From Calothrix sp. C42_A2020_038 (GTDB taxonomy: Bacteria > Cyanobacteriota > Cyanobacteriia > Cyanobacteriales > Nostocaceae): a stretch of DNA of 64,000 bases. The notes under the pieces were generated by a model. The model saw only the letters and a program-made list of their open reading frames with translations, did no database searches and had not been told where the DNA came from. The position numbers and the translations under genes were made by a program. Of this stretch, positions 1 to 9,310 are shown piece by piece. The stretch is taken from assembly GCA_015272395.1 (NCBI GenBank), contig JACYLQ010000048.1, positions 1 to 64,000 on the forward strand, in the 5' to 3' direction. Position 1 is the stretch's first letter, and each line of letters begins with the position of its first letter.

Positions 1-3
1 TAA

Positions 4-31
4 CCCTACCTAAACTTCGTTATAGGTAGGG
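4..31. terminator. Hairpin, probable terminator of a gene left of the window
   Basis: CCCTACCTA at 4-12 pairs perfectly with TAGGTAGGG at 23-31 around a 10-base loop. No T-run follows on the plus strand, so it may instead be a repeat hairpin. The gene it would end lies outside the window. Confidence 0.35.
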
Positions 32-136
32 ACTGCGCTCAACATTTTTGTTCAATTGCAATTAATCGGTTTAGCAATGCTATGTCACAATAAAAGGGAT
101 GAACCAGTCAAAGCTCCCTTTGGGGCAGAGCAAACA

Positions 137-168
137 TTGCTACGTGAGGTTTGAGTCACACGTAGCAA
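137..168 (+). promoter_or_regulatory. Leader hairpin before the DUF2996 gene
   Basis: TTGCTACGTG (137-146) and CACGTAGCAA (159-168) form a perfect 10-bp inverted repeat with a 12-base loop, about 70 bases upstream of the DUF2996 start codon. It could fold in the mRNA leader. The role is unknown. Confidence 0.35.
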
Positions 169-240
169 TATAAGTTCGGAATCCCGGTTTTTCAAAGCCA
201 GGAGAGTTCAAGTGTAAATATAAGGACTAACTCGCGCGTT

Positions 241-813
241 ATGGCAGAAGAAAATAACCAGAATCAACCAGAGGACAAGGTTCCCGGTACCAACTCACCC
301 GAAGCTACGAATATCCCGACTGCTAACGCTCCTGACCCTGAAGCAGTAAGTGAAGATAATCCAAACGCAGCCAAACCTGCTGCCAAAAAACCTACCGCTG
401 CTTCAGCAGATAAAAAACCGGCTGCGAAGAAAGAAAAAGCTCCGGCAGTTGAAGATAAGCCATTTTTAGAGTTTATGGAACAAGATTATGTTCCTGCGTT
501 ACAGAAAGCGATTGCAACTGAAGGGGTACGAGATTTAACACTCAAGTTTGTCAAGCAACCAATTCCGCTCAAAGGTGTACAGCTAGGTGAATGTTGGCAG
601 GTTGCAGGTAGCTGGCAAAATGGTTATCGCCAGTTCAATTTATATTTCCCCGAAGAAAATATTCAAGGTAAAAAGGCATTTTCTTGCAATGAAGGAAAAG
701 CGCCTAGTACACTTGAATCATTTTTAATTGATGAGCGTAAAGTCACGCTTGATATGTTGGTATCAAGATTGGTTTACCGCTTGAATGGGCAAAAGTGGTT
801 AGGAAGAAATTAA
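241..813 (+). CDS. DUF2996 family protein
   Basis: A 190-residue protein in two parts. Residues 1 to about 75 are a low-complexity Ala/Pro/Lys/Glu-rich tail with no hydrophobic segment. Residues about 78-190 form a compact domain starting FLEFMEQDYVPAL and ending RLNGQKWLGRN, which I recognise from memory as the cyanobacterial DUF2996 family. No signal peptide is visible, so a soluble cytoplasmic protein is likely. The function is unknown. The gene is convergent with xseB, and a long palindrome lies between them. An AAGGA about 15 bases before the ATG is a distant candidate ribosome-binding site. Confidence 0.85.
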   Translation: MAEENNQNQPEDKVPGTNSPEATNIPTANAPDPEAVSEDNPNAAKPAAKKPTAASADKKPAAKKEKAPAVEDKPFLEFMEQDYVPALQKAIATEGVRDLTLKFVKQPIPLKGVQLGECWQVAGSWQNGYRQFNLYFPEENIQGKKAFSCNEGKAPSTLESFLIDERKVTLDMLVSRLVYRLNGQKWLGRN

Positions 814-816
814 TTT

Positions 817-842
817 TAGAGACGCGACATGTCGCGTCTCTA
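817..842. repeat. 26-bp perfect palindrome of the GTAGAGACG hairpin family
   Basis: The bases from TAGAGACGCGACA to TGTCGCGTCTCTA are perfectly self-complementary without a loop. It sits between the convergent DUF2996 and xseB genes and could end both transcripts. Related hairpins occur at 10467, 21079, 31866 and 42693. Confidence 0.75.
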
Positions 843-848
843 CATCTT

Positions 849-1070
849 TTATTCATCTTGTAGCGTTTCGATTAATATATCTACCTGTTGCTGTTTTGTT
901 TGTAAAAAACTATCGCACTCCTTTAAGTATTGTACTGCTGTGGCAAACTGTTCAAAAACTTCTGCTAAATCAAGTTGACCCGTTTCAATTCGGGCTATAA
1001 TACTGTCAATTTCAGCGACTTTAGCTTCGTAACTCCACTCTTCACTCGTTATCTTTTGACCTTTAGGCAT
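849..1070 (-). CDS. xseB: Exodeoxyribonuclease VII small subunit
   Basis: A 73-residue acidic, helical protein with the family pattern [19 protein letters not shown], then [18 protein letters not shown]. The length matches the usual 60-90 residues. XseB binds XseA to form exonuclease VII, which degrades single-stranded DNA from both ends in repair and recombination. The gene starts 22 bases after the xseA stop on the same strand, the classical xseA-xseB operon order. Identification rests on sequence pattern plus this neighbour. Confidence 0.93.
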   Translation of the reverse strand: MPKGQKITSEEWSYEAKVAEIDSIIARIETGQLDLAEVFEQFATAVQYLKECDSFLQTKQQQVDILIETLQDE

Positions 1071-1092
1071 TGGTTCTTTGTGTCCTTTGTAG

Positions 1093-2322
1093 TTAATCTT
1101 TTACTTGCACTACTTTTACTTTTATCTCACCTTCACCTAGTAACACAAATAATTCATCTTCTACTTTTAATTCATTTGCAGCGCGCGCGATTTCTCCATT
1201 TTCTTTTCTGACCACTGCATAACCCCGCTGCAACACTTTCTTTGGGTCAAGAGTTTCTAGCTTTTGCCGTGACATTTCCAAATGTTGCTTTGCTGAGATT
1301 AACTTTTGTGAAGTATTTTGTAATAATCGCTGGCGCCTCCACGAAAGTGCTTCGATTCGTTGCTGAACTTGTTTATCCAAACTTAGGCGTGTTAAACGGT
1401 CTCGCATTTTTTGCAGTTTGTTACCTGCACTTTCATAGATATAGCGAACCATCTCAAACAATTCATCAATACGCTTGAGATGCTGGTTGTATAAATCATC
1501 TAACGATGGCACTACTCGTTCTGCTGCAGCGGTTGGAGTATGTACACGCAAATCTGCTGCTAAATCAGCTAATGACTCATCGCGTTGATGCCCAATACCA
1601 GTGATTACAGGAATTGTACAATTTGCAACTGCGATGACGACTTGTTCATCATCAAAACAAGCTAACTCCTCAACGGCGCCACCACCTCTGGCTAAAATTA
1701 GCACTTCTGCACGTCCGTCTTTTTCCACCCGTTTAATTGCATTAACTATAGAAGTTGGTGCCTCGTCTCCCTGTACGATTGCAGGTGAGAATAAAACATG
1801 TAATCCAGGATAACGACTCCGTAATGTCTTTTGAATATCTCCCCATGCTGCTGCGGTGGGGGAAGAGACAACGGCAATTGTTTTTGGATGTGGTGGAATA
1901 TCGCGCTTGCGTTCTTCGTCGAACAATCCTTCTGCTGCCAAACGATTTTTTAACTGTTTGTAGCGAATCGCTTGTAAACCTTCACCAGCTGGAAGTACTT
2001 GCCACACTTGTAATTGATATTCTCCGCGTGCGGGATACAGCTTTATACTACCCAAAATTATTACTTGTTCGCCAGGAGATGGAATTTGCGCGAGTTTTGC
2101 GACCTGAGTTTTCCAAGTTACGCATTTAATCGAGGCGCCACCATCTGGGTCTTGAAGCGTAAAAAATAACCCAACACGGTGATTATTAGCGCTGGAAACT
2201 TCGCCAACTACCCAAATTTGACGAAGAATTTCATTTTCTTCGAGAAGTACTTGAATATATTCGGTTAGACCTGCAACTGAAACCGCAGTATCGGAAATAA
2301 AAGTGTCATAGTTAAATGTCAT
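1093..2322 (-). CDS. xseA: Exodeoxyribonuclease VII large subunit
   Basis: A 409-residue protein with an N-terminal OB-fold (residues about 15-110, containing [19 protein letters not shown]). A catalytic domain follows with [34 protein letters not shown] and [19 protein letters not shown]. The C-terminal part is helical and ends with the [12 protein letters not shown] segment typical of XseA. It forms exonuclease VII with the small subunit encoded just downstream. Length is normal for the family. The start is the first ATG, with the OB-fold beginning shortly after. Confidence 0.96.
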   Translation of the reverse strand: MTFNYDTFISDTAVSVAGLTEYIQVLLEENEILRQIWVVGEVSSANNHRVGLFFTLQDPDGGASIKCVTWKTQVAKLAQIPSPGEQVIILGSIKLYPARGEYQLQVWQVLPAGEGLQAIRYKQLKNRLAAEGLFDEERKRDIPPHPKTIAVVSSPTAAAWGDIQKTLRSRYPGLHVLFSPAIVQGDEAPTSIVNAIKRVEKDGRAEVLILARGGGAVEELACFDDEQVVIAVANCTIPVITGIGHQRDESLADLAADLRVHTPTAAAERVVPSLDDLYNQHLKRIDELFEMVRYIYESAGNKLQKMRDRLTRLSLDKQVQQRIEALSWRRQRLLQNTSQKLISAKQHLEMSRQKLETLDPKKVLQRGYAVVRKENGEIARAANELKVEDELFVLLGEGEIKVKVVQVKD

Positions 2323-2460
2323 AACAATTGAATATTTAAAATCAAATTCATAAAACTTATGTATACATCATACTAGCATTCAAGTTTACACTAACTTTTT
2401 TGCATAACCTCTTAGTAATCAGAAATATAGAAATTTCAGATCAATTACACCCCCAAACAT

Positions 2461-2621
2461 TAGAGGTTGTTTGAAAAGTATCAAATAACCTAACCCATAA
2501 CCCCTTTTTTACCAAAGAAGAGGAATAATAAAATACGGGTTTAAGAATCTCTTTCCCACACGGAGAGAGGTTTATCAAAGAAGTCTGGTGTATATTTTTA
2601 GACTTTTCAAACATTCTTTTA
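2461..2621. repeat. MITE-like dispersed repeat, copy 1 (inverse orientation)
   Basis: A 161-bp element. The left end begins TAGAGGTTGTTTGAAAAGT and the right end, read on the other strand, begins TAAAAGAATGTTTGAAAAGT, giving terminal inverted repeats of about 20 bp. Its reverse complement matches copy 2 (9171-9310) over most of its length. No open reading frame lies inside. It fills most of the gap between xseA and the CHAT gene. Confidence 0.7.
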
Positions 2622-2643
2622 ATAATTTATCTCTATTTCGTAT

Positions 2644-3909
2644 ATGCAGTATTCAATTATGATTTGTAAACCTCTTGTTTTATTCCTGATTATTTTTTGT
2701 GGTTTACATCAAATACAAGTATCCTGGCAAAAGCCAATATCAATAAATTTTTTCGTAAAAAATCTTGATTCAATATCCTTGCCAGAAATTAAAGAAATAG
2801 CAAAATTACAAAACGCGACTATTGTTCAATATTCAATTTTACCAGAAGAAAAAACTATTGAGAGTAAATTGCAACCACAAGAATCAGAATTACTGATTTG
2901 GGTGATAAAACCTACGGGTAAAATTTTTATGCGTCGTATTGACTTGAAATCTAGAAATAACAAAAAATCTTCTCTTCCAGAGCTAATTAGAAAACATCAA
3001 CTTAATACCAAAAATAATTACATAGTTAATTCAAATTTACAAGAATTACATCAAATATTAATTCAACCAATAGCTGAACTTTTACCATTAAAACCAGAAG
3101 AAAATGTCATTTTTATTCCTCAAGGACAATTATTTAACGTTCCCTTTGCAGCATTACAAGATGAAGATAATAAATATCTAATCGAGAAACATACTATTTC
3201 AACTTCACCTTCAATTCAAGTACTGGATTTACTTGCACAACGACGCAATAAAAATCTAAATCAAAGACAAAATCAGCAAGTATTAATAGTTGGTAGTTCT
3301 ATCATACCAAATCAGCCATTAAAACCAAGCGAGCAGTTGAAACAAATACCATCATTACATAGTGCAGAAAACGAAGCAAAAGCCATTATTGATATCTATA
3401 ACACCAATATCAAGAAAGTTTTACATCTAACGTCCTTACTCGGCGCCGATGCAACAGAAACAAAAGTTGTACAGTTAATTCCTAAAACTAGAATTATTCA
3501 TTTTGCAACTCAAGGATATCTCGAAGATTCTTTAGAAAATTCTAGTGTTTTAGCATTTGCCACTACTAAACAAGATGATGGTTGGTTGACTAATAATGAA
3601 GTCAGCAAGTTAAAGCTCAACGCTGAACTCGTCGTGTTGAGTAGCAATAGTTCAGCTTTAGGGAAAATCACTTTAGATGGAGTAATCGGAATGCCACGCG
3701 CTTTCTTGGCTGCTGGCGCCGATAGTGTTGTTGGTTCACTGTGGAACACTAATAATCTGTCAACGGTAACGCTCATGACTGAATTTCATCGCAATATCAG
3801 TAAAAACCCTGATAAAGCAGTTGCATTGCGCCAAGCCATGTTAGTAACAATGAAACAATATCCGAATCCTTGGGATTGGGCAGGATTTACTTTGATTGGC
3901 TTGCCATGA
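2644..3909 (+). CDS. CHAT-domain protein lacking the catalytic His-Cys pair
   Basis: A 421-residue protein. A hydrophobic N-terminal stretch (residues about 6-22) looks like a signal or anchor segment. The C-terminal half (about 150-421) has the CHAT caspase-like fold pattern: VIFIPQGQLFNVPFAAL, RIIHFATQGYL, GWLTNNEVSKLKL, LVVLSSNSSALG, GMPRAFLAAGADSVVGSLW and WDWAGFTLIG. In active CHAT peptidases the two key motifs read HFATHG and LSACxT. Here the His is Gln290 and the Cys is Asn335, both read directly from the DNA. The protein is therefore probably a pseudo-peptidase with a scaffold or regulatory role. A second ATG at 2659 is an alternative start. No obvious partner gene is adjacent. Confidence 0.85.
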   Translation: MQYSIMICKPLVLFLIIFCGLHQIQVSWQKPISINFFVKNLDSISLPEIKEIAKLQNATIVQYSILPEEKTIESKLQPQESELLIWVIKPTGKIFMRRIDLKSRNNKKSSLPELIRKHQLNTKNNYIVNSNLQELHQILIQPIAELLPLKPEENVIFIPQGQLFNVPFAALQDEDNKYLIEKHTISTSPSIQVLDLLAQRRNKNLNQRQNQQVLIVGSSIIPNQPLKPSEQLKQIPSLHSAENEAKAIIDIYNTNIKKVLHLTSLLGADATETKVVQLIPKTRIIHFATQGYLEDSLENSSVLAFATTKQDDGWLTNNEVSKLKLNAELVVLSSNSSALGKITLDGVIGMPRAFLAAGADSVVGSLWNTNNLSTVTLMTEFHRNISKNPDKAVALRQAMLVTMKQYPNPWDWAGFTLIGLP

Positions 3910-4069
3910 ATTAATCGCTAATCTACGTATTATAACGTATATGAAATGTTAAGTTTACAAAATTTTTTAGATGGCGAATAAGCCTTACTTTGTTCAGATT
4001 AAAATTGCGCTAGGATATTGTCACAGTTTTGTAATGCATGTTCCATTTTCAATTTTTCTAGCGTAAGAT

Positions 4070-4083
4070 AGTATAAATGTTCC
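4070..4083 (+). promoter_or_regulatory. Candidate LexA (SOS) box upstream of recA
   Basis: AGTATAAATGTTCC lies about 85 bases before the recA ATG. It differs at one position from the cyanobacterial LexA-box pattern RGTACNNNDGTWCB as I recall it. Position and match suggest LexA control of recA. Confidence 0.5.
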
Positions 4084-4165
4084 AAATACTCAGAAATAAG
4101 AATAAGCTGGGTAAACATACTAGGCGTGAATTTTTAAAGGTAGTAAATTAATTTAGGTAGCGAGA

Positions 4166-5257
4166 ATGGCAGCAAATAATACAGATAATAATGCAGGCAA
4201 GCAAAAAGCTCTCAATATGGTACTTAACCAGATTGAGAAAACCTTTGGAAAAGGCACAATAATGCGCCTAGGTGATGCCAGCAGGATGAAGGTTGAAACT
4301 ATTTCAAGTGGCGCCTTAACTTTGGATTTGGCATTGGGTGGTGGTTTACCTAAAGGTCGAGTTATCGAAATTTATGGGCCAGAGAGTTCGGGTAAAACAA
4401 CAGTAGCGCTACATGCAGTTGCAGAAGTACAAAGAGAAGGTGGTATCGCTGCTTATGTTGATGCTGAACACGCGCTTGACCCTGCTTACTCAGCAGCATT
4501 AGGTGTAGATATCGAGAATTTGTTAATATCTCAGCCTGATACTGGAGAAGCAGCGTTAGAAATAGTTGACCAATTAGTGCGTTCGGCAGCAGTAGATATT
4601 GTTGTAGTTGACTCAGTAGCAGCACTAGTACCCCGCGCGGAGATTGAGGGTGAAATGGGTGATGCTCACGTTGGTTTACAAGCACGTTTAATGAGCCAAG
4701 CTCTGCGTAAAATCACTGGTAATATTGGTAAATCTGGTTGTACTGTGATTTTTATTAACCAATTACGTCAAAAAATCGGTGTCACCTACGGCAACCCAGA
4801 AACCACAACCGGTGGTAATGCTTTGAAGTATTATTCATCAGTTCGTTTAGATATTCGTCGGATTCAGACTTTGAAAAAAGGTACTGAAGAGTTTGGTAAC
4901 AGAGTTAAAGTTAAAGTCGCTAAAAACAAAGTGGCGCCACCTTTTAGAATCGCTGAGTTTGACATCATCTTTGGTAAAGGTATTTCAACTATTGGTTGTT
5001 TGGTAGACTTGGCTGAAGAAACTGGCATCTTAACCCGCAAAGGCGCCTGGTATAGCTACAAAGGTGAAAATATTTCCCAAGGTCGCGACAATGCGATTAA
5101 GTATATGGAGGAGAAACCCGAAGTTACTGAAGAAATCAAGAAGTTGGTACGTGAAAAATTAGAAAAAGGTGCAGTCGTTTCTGCCAACTCAGTTCGGAAA
5201 ACAGCTGAAGATGAGGCAGAAGAAGCTGAAGAAGAATTAGAAGAACTCGACGAATAA
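4166..5257 (+). CDS. recA: Recombinase RecA
   Basis: A 363-residue RecA. The Walker A motif is GPESSGKTT. The Walker B region is [20 protein letters not shown]. The L2 loop region is [28 protein letters not shown] in pattern, with the conserved IRRIQ following. The C-terminus is strongly acidic ([12 protein letters not shown]), as usual. It catalyses homologous pairing and strand exchange and triggers LexA self-cleavage. The N-terminus begins about ten residues before the conserved [19 protein letters not shown], so the ATG at 4166 is well supported. A hairpin follows the stop. Confidence 0.98.
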   Translation: MAANNTDNNAGKQKALNMVLNQIEKTFGKGTIMRLGDASRMKVETISSGALTLDLALGGGLPKGRVIEIYGPESSGKTTVALHAVAEVQREGGIAAYVDAEHALDPAYSAALGVDIENLLISQPDTGEAALEIVDQLVRSAAVDIVVVDSVAALVPRAEIEGEMGDAHVGLQARLMSQALRKITGNIGKSGCTVIFINQLRQKIGVTYGNPETTTGGNALKYYSSVRLDIRRIQTLKKGTEEFGNRVKVKVAKNKVAPPFRIAEFDIIFGKGISTIGCLVDLAEETGILTRKGAWYSYKGENISQGRDNAIKYMEEKPEVTEEIKKLVREKLEKGAVVSANSVRKTAEDEAEEAEEELEELDE

Positions 5258-5274
5258 AATAAGAATTACACTCT

Positions 5275-5304
5275 CCGCTATACCACGCAAGCACGGTGTA
5301 GCGG
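5275..5304 (+). terminator. Probable recA terminator hairpin
   Basis: CCGCTATACC (5275-5284) pairs with GGTGTAGCGG (5295-5304), with one T-G wobble. It lies 17 bases after the recA stop and is followed by the weakly T-rich GAAATTCTTGTTT. Confidence 0.55.
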
Positions 5305-5335
5305 GAAATTCTTGTTTCACAGAAATACGTTATTC

Positions 5336-5716
5336 CTAACCCTTTTCCCAAACACTACCTATAGCTAAAGTTATCCAAGCTGTAATCAAAGCGGCGCCAC
5401 CAAGCGGTGTTATGATTCCAAGACTGGCTACGTTTGTTAGGCACAGAGCGTATAAGCTGCCTGAAAATAATAATGTTCCAACAGTAAACAGCCATCCACT
5501 GAAAACAAAACTTTTGTTCGGTTGGGGACTGTTGCGAATTAAAATCGCAACGGCAAGCAGCGCCAGGGCGTGATACATTTGGTAGCGAGTGGCAATTTCA
5601 AAAATTTCCATAGCACGTTCACTCAAGTTGCCTCGTAGCGAATGAGTGCCGAAAGCACCTGCTGCAACGGATAAGGCGCCGAACATCGCTGCGACTCTCA
5701 GAAATATTTGTGTCAT
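5336..5716 (-). CDS. DUF423 family membrane protein
   Basis: A 126-residue protein with four predicted membrane helices. The N-terminus carries the family signature GALSVAAGAFGTHSL, and YQMYHALALLAVAIL and TPLGGAALITAWITLA follow. This is the small DUF423 (YwdK/YgdD-like) inner-membrane family, normally about 120-130 residues, function unknown. It is convergent with recA. Confidence 0.88.
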   Translation of the reverse strand: MTQIFLRVAAMFGALSVAAGAFGTHSLRGNLSERAMEIFEIATRYQMYHALALLAVAILIRNSPQPNKSFVFSGWLFTVGTLLFSGSLYALCLTNVASLGIITPLGGAALITAWITLAIGSVWEKG

Positions 5717-5792
5717 AGGTTTGATGTGAACCTACTATTGAAATGTCACAAAGCTTAACAAAACGCAAGTAGGTTGAAGCCACAAATCAAGA

Positions 5793-6287
5793 TTAAATAT
5801 CGAAGTGATAAGAAACAGAACCTTCTTCGCTAATTTTAAAGTTAGCATTAAATTCCCTAGCTCTGCTGTCTAAGTAATCTTTTGCAACCGTTGGAGGTAG
5901 TTGTGACTGCATCGCAAAACCTAAAAGTGTAATCCTTCCGTGGTTTTCTTGCACCATATTATAAAAAATTGACTGCAAACGCTCGGTTGTTTGCTGCTGA
6001 AGTAGTTTTTGCTCTTGCTTATTGCGTCGGTATAAAGACAATGCTAACCACGCACCTAAAACTGAGCTTGGAATGCCAAATACAATTCCTGCCACTGCGG
6101 TGCTACTGCTTGGTAATAAACCATTATTAGTTTTTGGATAATCAAGAGTAGGGGTATTATCGTTTACAGGCGGAAATTGTACTCTTTCTATAGCTTTTTC
6201 TTCTAAAATTGCTGTAGCCGACATTGATAAGAACATGAATCCGAGCGTAAGCAGCCAAAACGAAGCCAATTTTTCAGCAGTCTTCAT
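5793..6287 (-). CDS. Small membrane protein, paralogue of the 6438-6860 gene
   Basis: A 164-residue protein of unknown family. There is one hydrophobic segment at residues about 10-28 and a second at about 65-85, followed by a basic RRNKQEQ stretch. A cytoplasmic C-terminal domain of about 70 residues contains LQSIFYNMVQENHGRITLLGFA and AREFNANF. The same architecture and C-terminal pattern recur in the next upstream gene, so the two are tandem duplicates. The C-terminal helical domain could be a small winged-helix-like or adaptor module, but this is a guess. It lies downstream of chlM on the same strand. Confidence 0.7.
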   Translation of the reverse strand: MKTAEKLASFWLLTLGFMFLSMSATAILEEKAIERVQFPPVNDNTPTLDYPKTNNGLLPSSSTAVAGIVFGIPSSVLGAWLALSLYRRNKQEQKLLQQQTTERLQSIFYNMVQENHGRITLLGFAMQSQLPPTVAKDYLDSRAREFNANFKISEEGSVSYHFDI

Positions 6288-6437
6288 AATTATATTTCAC
6301 ATTTGAAGCATCATGAGCGATTCTAACTTTTGTTTCGCTGATGTACCACTAAATTTTGAATCAGCACTTGATCTTAAACTACTTGTAATCAAATTCCCGA
6401 TTTTTTGAAGAAATCGGGAATCTTAAACCCGCTTTAA

Positions 6438-6860
6438 CTAGATATGAAAGTAATAATATATACCACCTTCTTTACCTAGCTCAAAGGAAGCATTGAATTC
6501 CTTAGCTTTGCAATCAAGGAACTGTCGAGCTTCTGTACCTGTGATGTTTGCTTCTTTTGCAAAATTGAGTACGGAGATGCGACCTTTATTTTGTTCAACA
6601 AGATGATAAAAAGTAGACTGGAGTTGTTGAGTTAATAGTTTGCGGTTCTGTTGTCGCAGTCCCCAAACTAGCCATCCTCCTCCTGCAACCAATGGAATAC
6701 CCAAAGCTAGACCAGCAAATGCGGTTTGTCTGGCTTCAAGACTTTCGAGAGAATTATTCTCTTTGTTCTGTAACGCGAACAAATCTGAAGCCGAAACCAT
6801 TAAAAACACAAACCCTAGCGAGAGCATCGAACCAGCAGCAAACTTTGTGAGGAGTTTCAT
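6438..6860 (-). CDS. Small membrane protein, paralogue of the 5793-6287 gene
   Basis: A protein of 140 residues when started at the ATG at 6860. That start is chosen because MKLLTKFAAGSMLSLGFVFL then aligns with the first residues of the neighbour. A longer frame opens at 6908. Two membrane segments (residues about 8-26 and 45-65) are followed by a soluble domain with LQSTFYHLVEQNKGRISVLNF and AKEFNASFELGKEGG. It begins about 50 bases after the chlM stop, so co-transcription with chlM is plausible. No family is recognised and no function is claimed. Confidence 0.68.
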   Translation of the reverse strand: MKLLTKFAAGSMLSLGFVFLMVSASDLFALQNKENNSLESLEARQTAFAGLALGIPLVAGGGWLVWGLRQQNRKLLTQQLQSTFYHLVEQNKGRISVLNFAKEANITGTEARQFLDCKAKEFNASFELGKEGGIYYYFHI

Positions 6861-6908
6861 AATAAGCGCGGAGATTATGTAGGTATCTTGCCGCGATTTT
6901 AACCTCAC

Positions 6909-7589
6909 TCAACGTGTAGCTTCCAGTAGTCGTGAAAAGTAAAATCGAGTTTTTGTCATTGATGAACGCTTTACACTAAAGCCAGAAGCTTGCAAAAACT
7001 TTACTACATCAGTTTCACTGTGGAGATAAGCTCTTGTTGCTTTACTGGCGCCTGGGAAAAAGCTGCCGATTTTCTTCAACAAACTTAACGCAAAGGTTTT
7101 TGGAGCGAAACTCAGTATAATTCGTGACTCAGCAAGGGAACACAAGTGGGATATCATTTCCGAGGCTTCATTTACTGGGTAGTGAATGAGAACATCAAGA
7201 CAAATTACTGTATGGTATTTACCACTGAGAGTGGCTAAATCCTGCACATCGAAAACGGGATTATCGTTGTTGGCAAAAATGCTCTTAGCACGTTCTTTTG
7301 CTTCTCCTACCATCTTTTCAGAGATATCGCTAGCATAGACTCTCGCTCCTGCTTCTGCAAGTGGAATACTGAGACTACCGACACCACAACCGGCATCGCA
7401 AATAGACAATCCAACCAAATTATCATCTCGTAGCCAATTAATTACCTTCTCGACTGTTTGCTGATGTCCATTGCGAATATCAAGCTGGACTTTGTTAACT
7501 TCACCGTCACCGTATATACGCTTCCAACGGTCAAAACCTGTGGAATTGAAATAATCTTTAACAATCGTTTTATCGTCAGCTACGTTCAT
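6909..7589 (-). CDS. chlM: Magnesium protoporphyrin IX methyltransferase
   Basis: A SAM-dependent methyltransferase of 226 residues from the ATG at 7589, chosen because the product then starts MNVADDKTIVKDYFNSTGFD as in cyanobacterial ChlM. An upstream in-frame start at 7616 is less likely. The SAM-binding motif I is ICDAGCGVGSLSIPLA, with the acidic loop ASDISEKMV and motif LDVLIHYP following. The C-terminus TRFYFSRLLEA is characteristic. It methylates the C13 propionate of Mg-protoporphyrin IX in chlorophyll synthesis. The paralogous membrane-protein pair lies immediately downstream on the same strand. Confidence 0.95.
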   Translation of the reverse strand: MNVADDKTIVKDYFNSTGFDRWKRIYGDGEVNKVQLDIRNGHQQTVEKVINWLRDDNLVGLSICDAGCGVGSLSIPLAEAGARVYASDISEKMVGEAKERAKSIFANNDNPVFDVQDLATLSGKYHTVICLDVLIHYPVNEASEMISHLCSLAESRIILSFAPKTFALSLLKKIGSFFPGASKATRAYLHSETDVVKFLQASGFSVKRSSMTKTRFYFSRLLEATR

Positions 7590-7616
7590 ATAAGTAAATA
7601 AATCAAACCTTCTCAA

Positions 7617-7998
7617 TCGTTTAAATTAGCAGGATAAGGGCAAGCAGGGGAAGAGGTGAATACATGAATACTAAAAAAAAATCAACTAAATGCTTGTATA
7701 ACGATATAACACTTGAATATTTAGCGCCGAGCAAAAATTAAAAAAATCAACGATGAGGGGAACATTATTCGGATGTCTGTGGTTGAATAAGTAGGAGATA
7801 AAGTTTAAATCTCACATTCTGTTTGTCAGGGTAATTTTGTTCGGAAAAATGTATTAAGCAAGGAAAATAAGTAGTTAGCAGGAATTTAACAGTTTTAGTA
7901 AAACACGGTTACGTAAAGTATTGACTAGCTTTTATCTCATCCTGTTTACTATCCTCATTTAAGAGCAATATAAATTGATACCAAGGCGCAGGTCGATA
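7617..7998. other. 382-base intergenic region without a recognisable feature
   Basis: AT-rich sequence between the divergent chlM and HlyD-like genes. It must hold promoters for both, but I see no clear -35/-10 pair, hairpin or repeat. Confidence 0.5.
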
Positions 7999-9069
7999 AT
8001 GGAAAGTATAAATTCTTCTCAGCAAAGTCAGCAAATAGCACCAATCGATGATTCGGAAAATCGTATCGCCGGAAGTGAAATGAGTGATGTCAGTAGTGTT
8101 ACTACAATTACTCCAATCGAGGCATCGGAAAAAACTGCTCAACGCAGGCAAAACAGGCGCCGGATATTGCCTAAAGTAATTGTCGGTGTATTATTGGGAG
8201 CCTCTGCTGTAGCTAGTGGTATTTATTACTATCGTTGGTCGCAGTTCAACAGATACCATCTCACAACCGATGTTGCTTACATTAGTGCAGATGTTTACCC
8301 GGTTACATCTCGTGTTGGTGGTGTAGTAACAGAAGTCTTGGCAAAAGAAAATCAATCTGTTAACCCAGGAACAGTTTTGGTTAAACTTGACCCTCGTGAA
8401 TATCAAGTGGCTTTAGCGCAAGCAAAAGCAGCGCTTGATGTGGCAAAGCAACAAGCCGAAGTCGCGCGAGAAAACATTAATAATGTTCCACCAACAATCG
8501 CACCCGCGCAAGCTGACTCAAATTCACCAACTCCCAAACCGCCAGAAACATTTAATCGCCAAGTAGAAGTAAACCGTCAGCAATACAAAGCTGCATTAGC
8601 GACTGTGGCACAAAGACAAACTGAAGTCAAACAAGCTGAACTAAAGCTGTCTTATGCCAGTATCAACGCTATGGCTTCAGGCAAGATTGGTAATACTAAT
8701 ATCCGTGTAGGTCAACAAATACAACCGGGACAAACTCTTGTTGAGATAGTACAGCCCAATCCTTGGGTTGTTGCTAACTTCCAAGAAAACCAGTTGGAAA
8801 GAATACAACCTGGACAGCAAGCAACAATCAAAATAGCTGCATTTCCTAGCCGTCGGTTTACAGGAAAGGTTGAAAGCGTGTCTTCGAGTCCGACAAATGT
8901 TGTCGTGTCTCCTTCACCCGACAGTGGAAATAATTTCGGCAGTATGCAGCCTACTAGTCTCCGCCGTATTCCCGTTAAGATTACGTTTGACCCTGAGAGC
9001 ATTAAAGATTTTGAATCACGAATTGCTCCAGGAATGTCAGCCGATGTTGTAATCAGTACACGTAAGTAA
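7999..9069 (+). CDS. HlyD/EmrA-type membrane fusion protein
   Basis: A 356-residue periplasmic adaptor from the ATG at 7999. An upstream TTG at 7975 is possible but would add only a short basic tail. One N-terminal membrane helix (VIVGVLLGASAVASGIYYY) is followed by a biotinyl-lipoyl half (TTDVAYISADVYPVTSRVGG, then VLVKLDPREYQ). Next come a coiled-coil hairpin with an inserted Pro-rich linker, the second lipoyl half (KLSYASINAMASGKIG) and a beta-barrel region (IVQPNPWVVANFQENQL). EmrA-like adaptors couple an inner-membrane transporter to an outer-membrane channel. No transporter gene is adjacent, so its partner is unknown. Confidence 0.88.
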   Translation: MESINSSQQSQQIAPIDDSENRIAGSEMSDVSSVTTITPIEASEKTAQRRQNRRRILPKVIVGVLLGASAVASGIYYYRWSQFNRYHLTTDVAYISADVYPVTSRVGGVVTEVLAKENQSVNPGTVLVKLDPREYQVALAQAKAALDVAKQQAEVARENINNVPPTIAPAQADSNSPTPKPPETFNRQVEVNRQQYKAALATVAQRQTEVKQAELKLSYASINAMASGKIGNTNIRVGQQIQPGQTLVEIVQPNPWVVANFQENQLERIQPGQQATIKIAAFPSRRFTGKVESVSSSPTNVVVSPSPDSGNNFGSMQPTSLRRIPVKITFDPESIKDFESRIAPGMSADVVISTRK

Positions 9070-9170
9070 TTTATCACCAAACTCTGTAAATTAGACTACT
9101 GTGTACACGATTCATCTGATCCCCCGAAATCCCACTTTTCAATGGGAATTTCACGAATTTATCCGCTTAC

Positions 9171-9310
9171 TAAGAGCTTGTTTAAAAAGTCTAAAAAGAT
9201 ACATGATATCGCTCTGGTAAACCTCTCTCCGTGTCAGGGAAAGACTTTGAAAGCAGTATTTTATTGTTCCCCTTCCCTACCAGGGAAGGGGTTATACTTT
9301 TTCACTCTAA
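9171..9310. repeat. MITE-like dispersed repeat, copy 2
   Basis: Begins TAAGAGCTTGTTTAAAAAGT and carries the internal landmarks GGTAAACCTCTCTCCGTGT and TTGTTCCCCTTCCCTACC shared with copies 1, 4 and 5. The right terminal repeat is not recognisable, so this copy is probably truncated at its 3' side. Confidence 0.65.
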
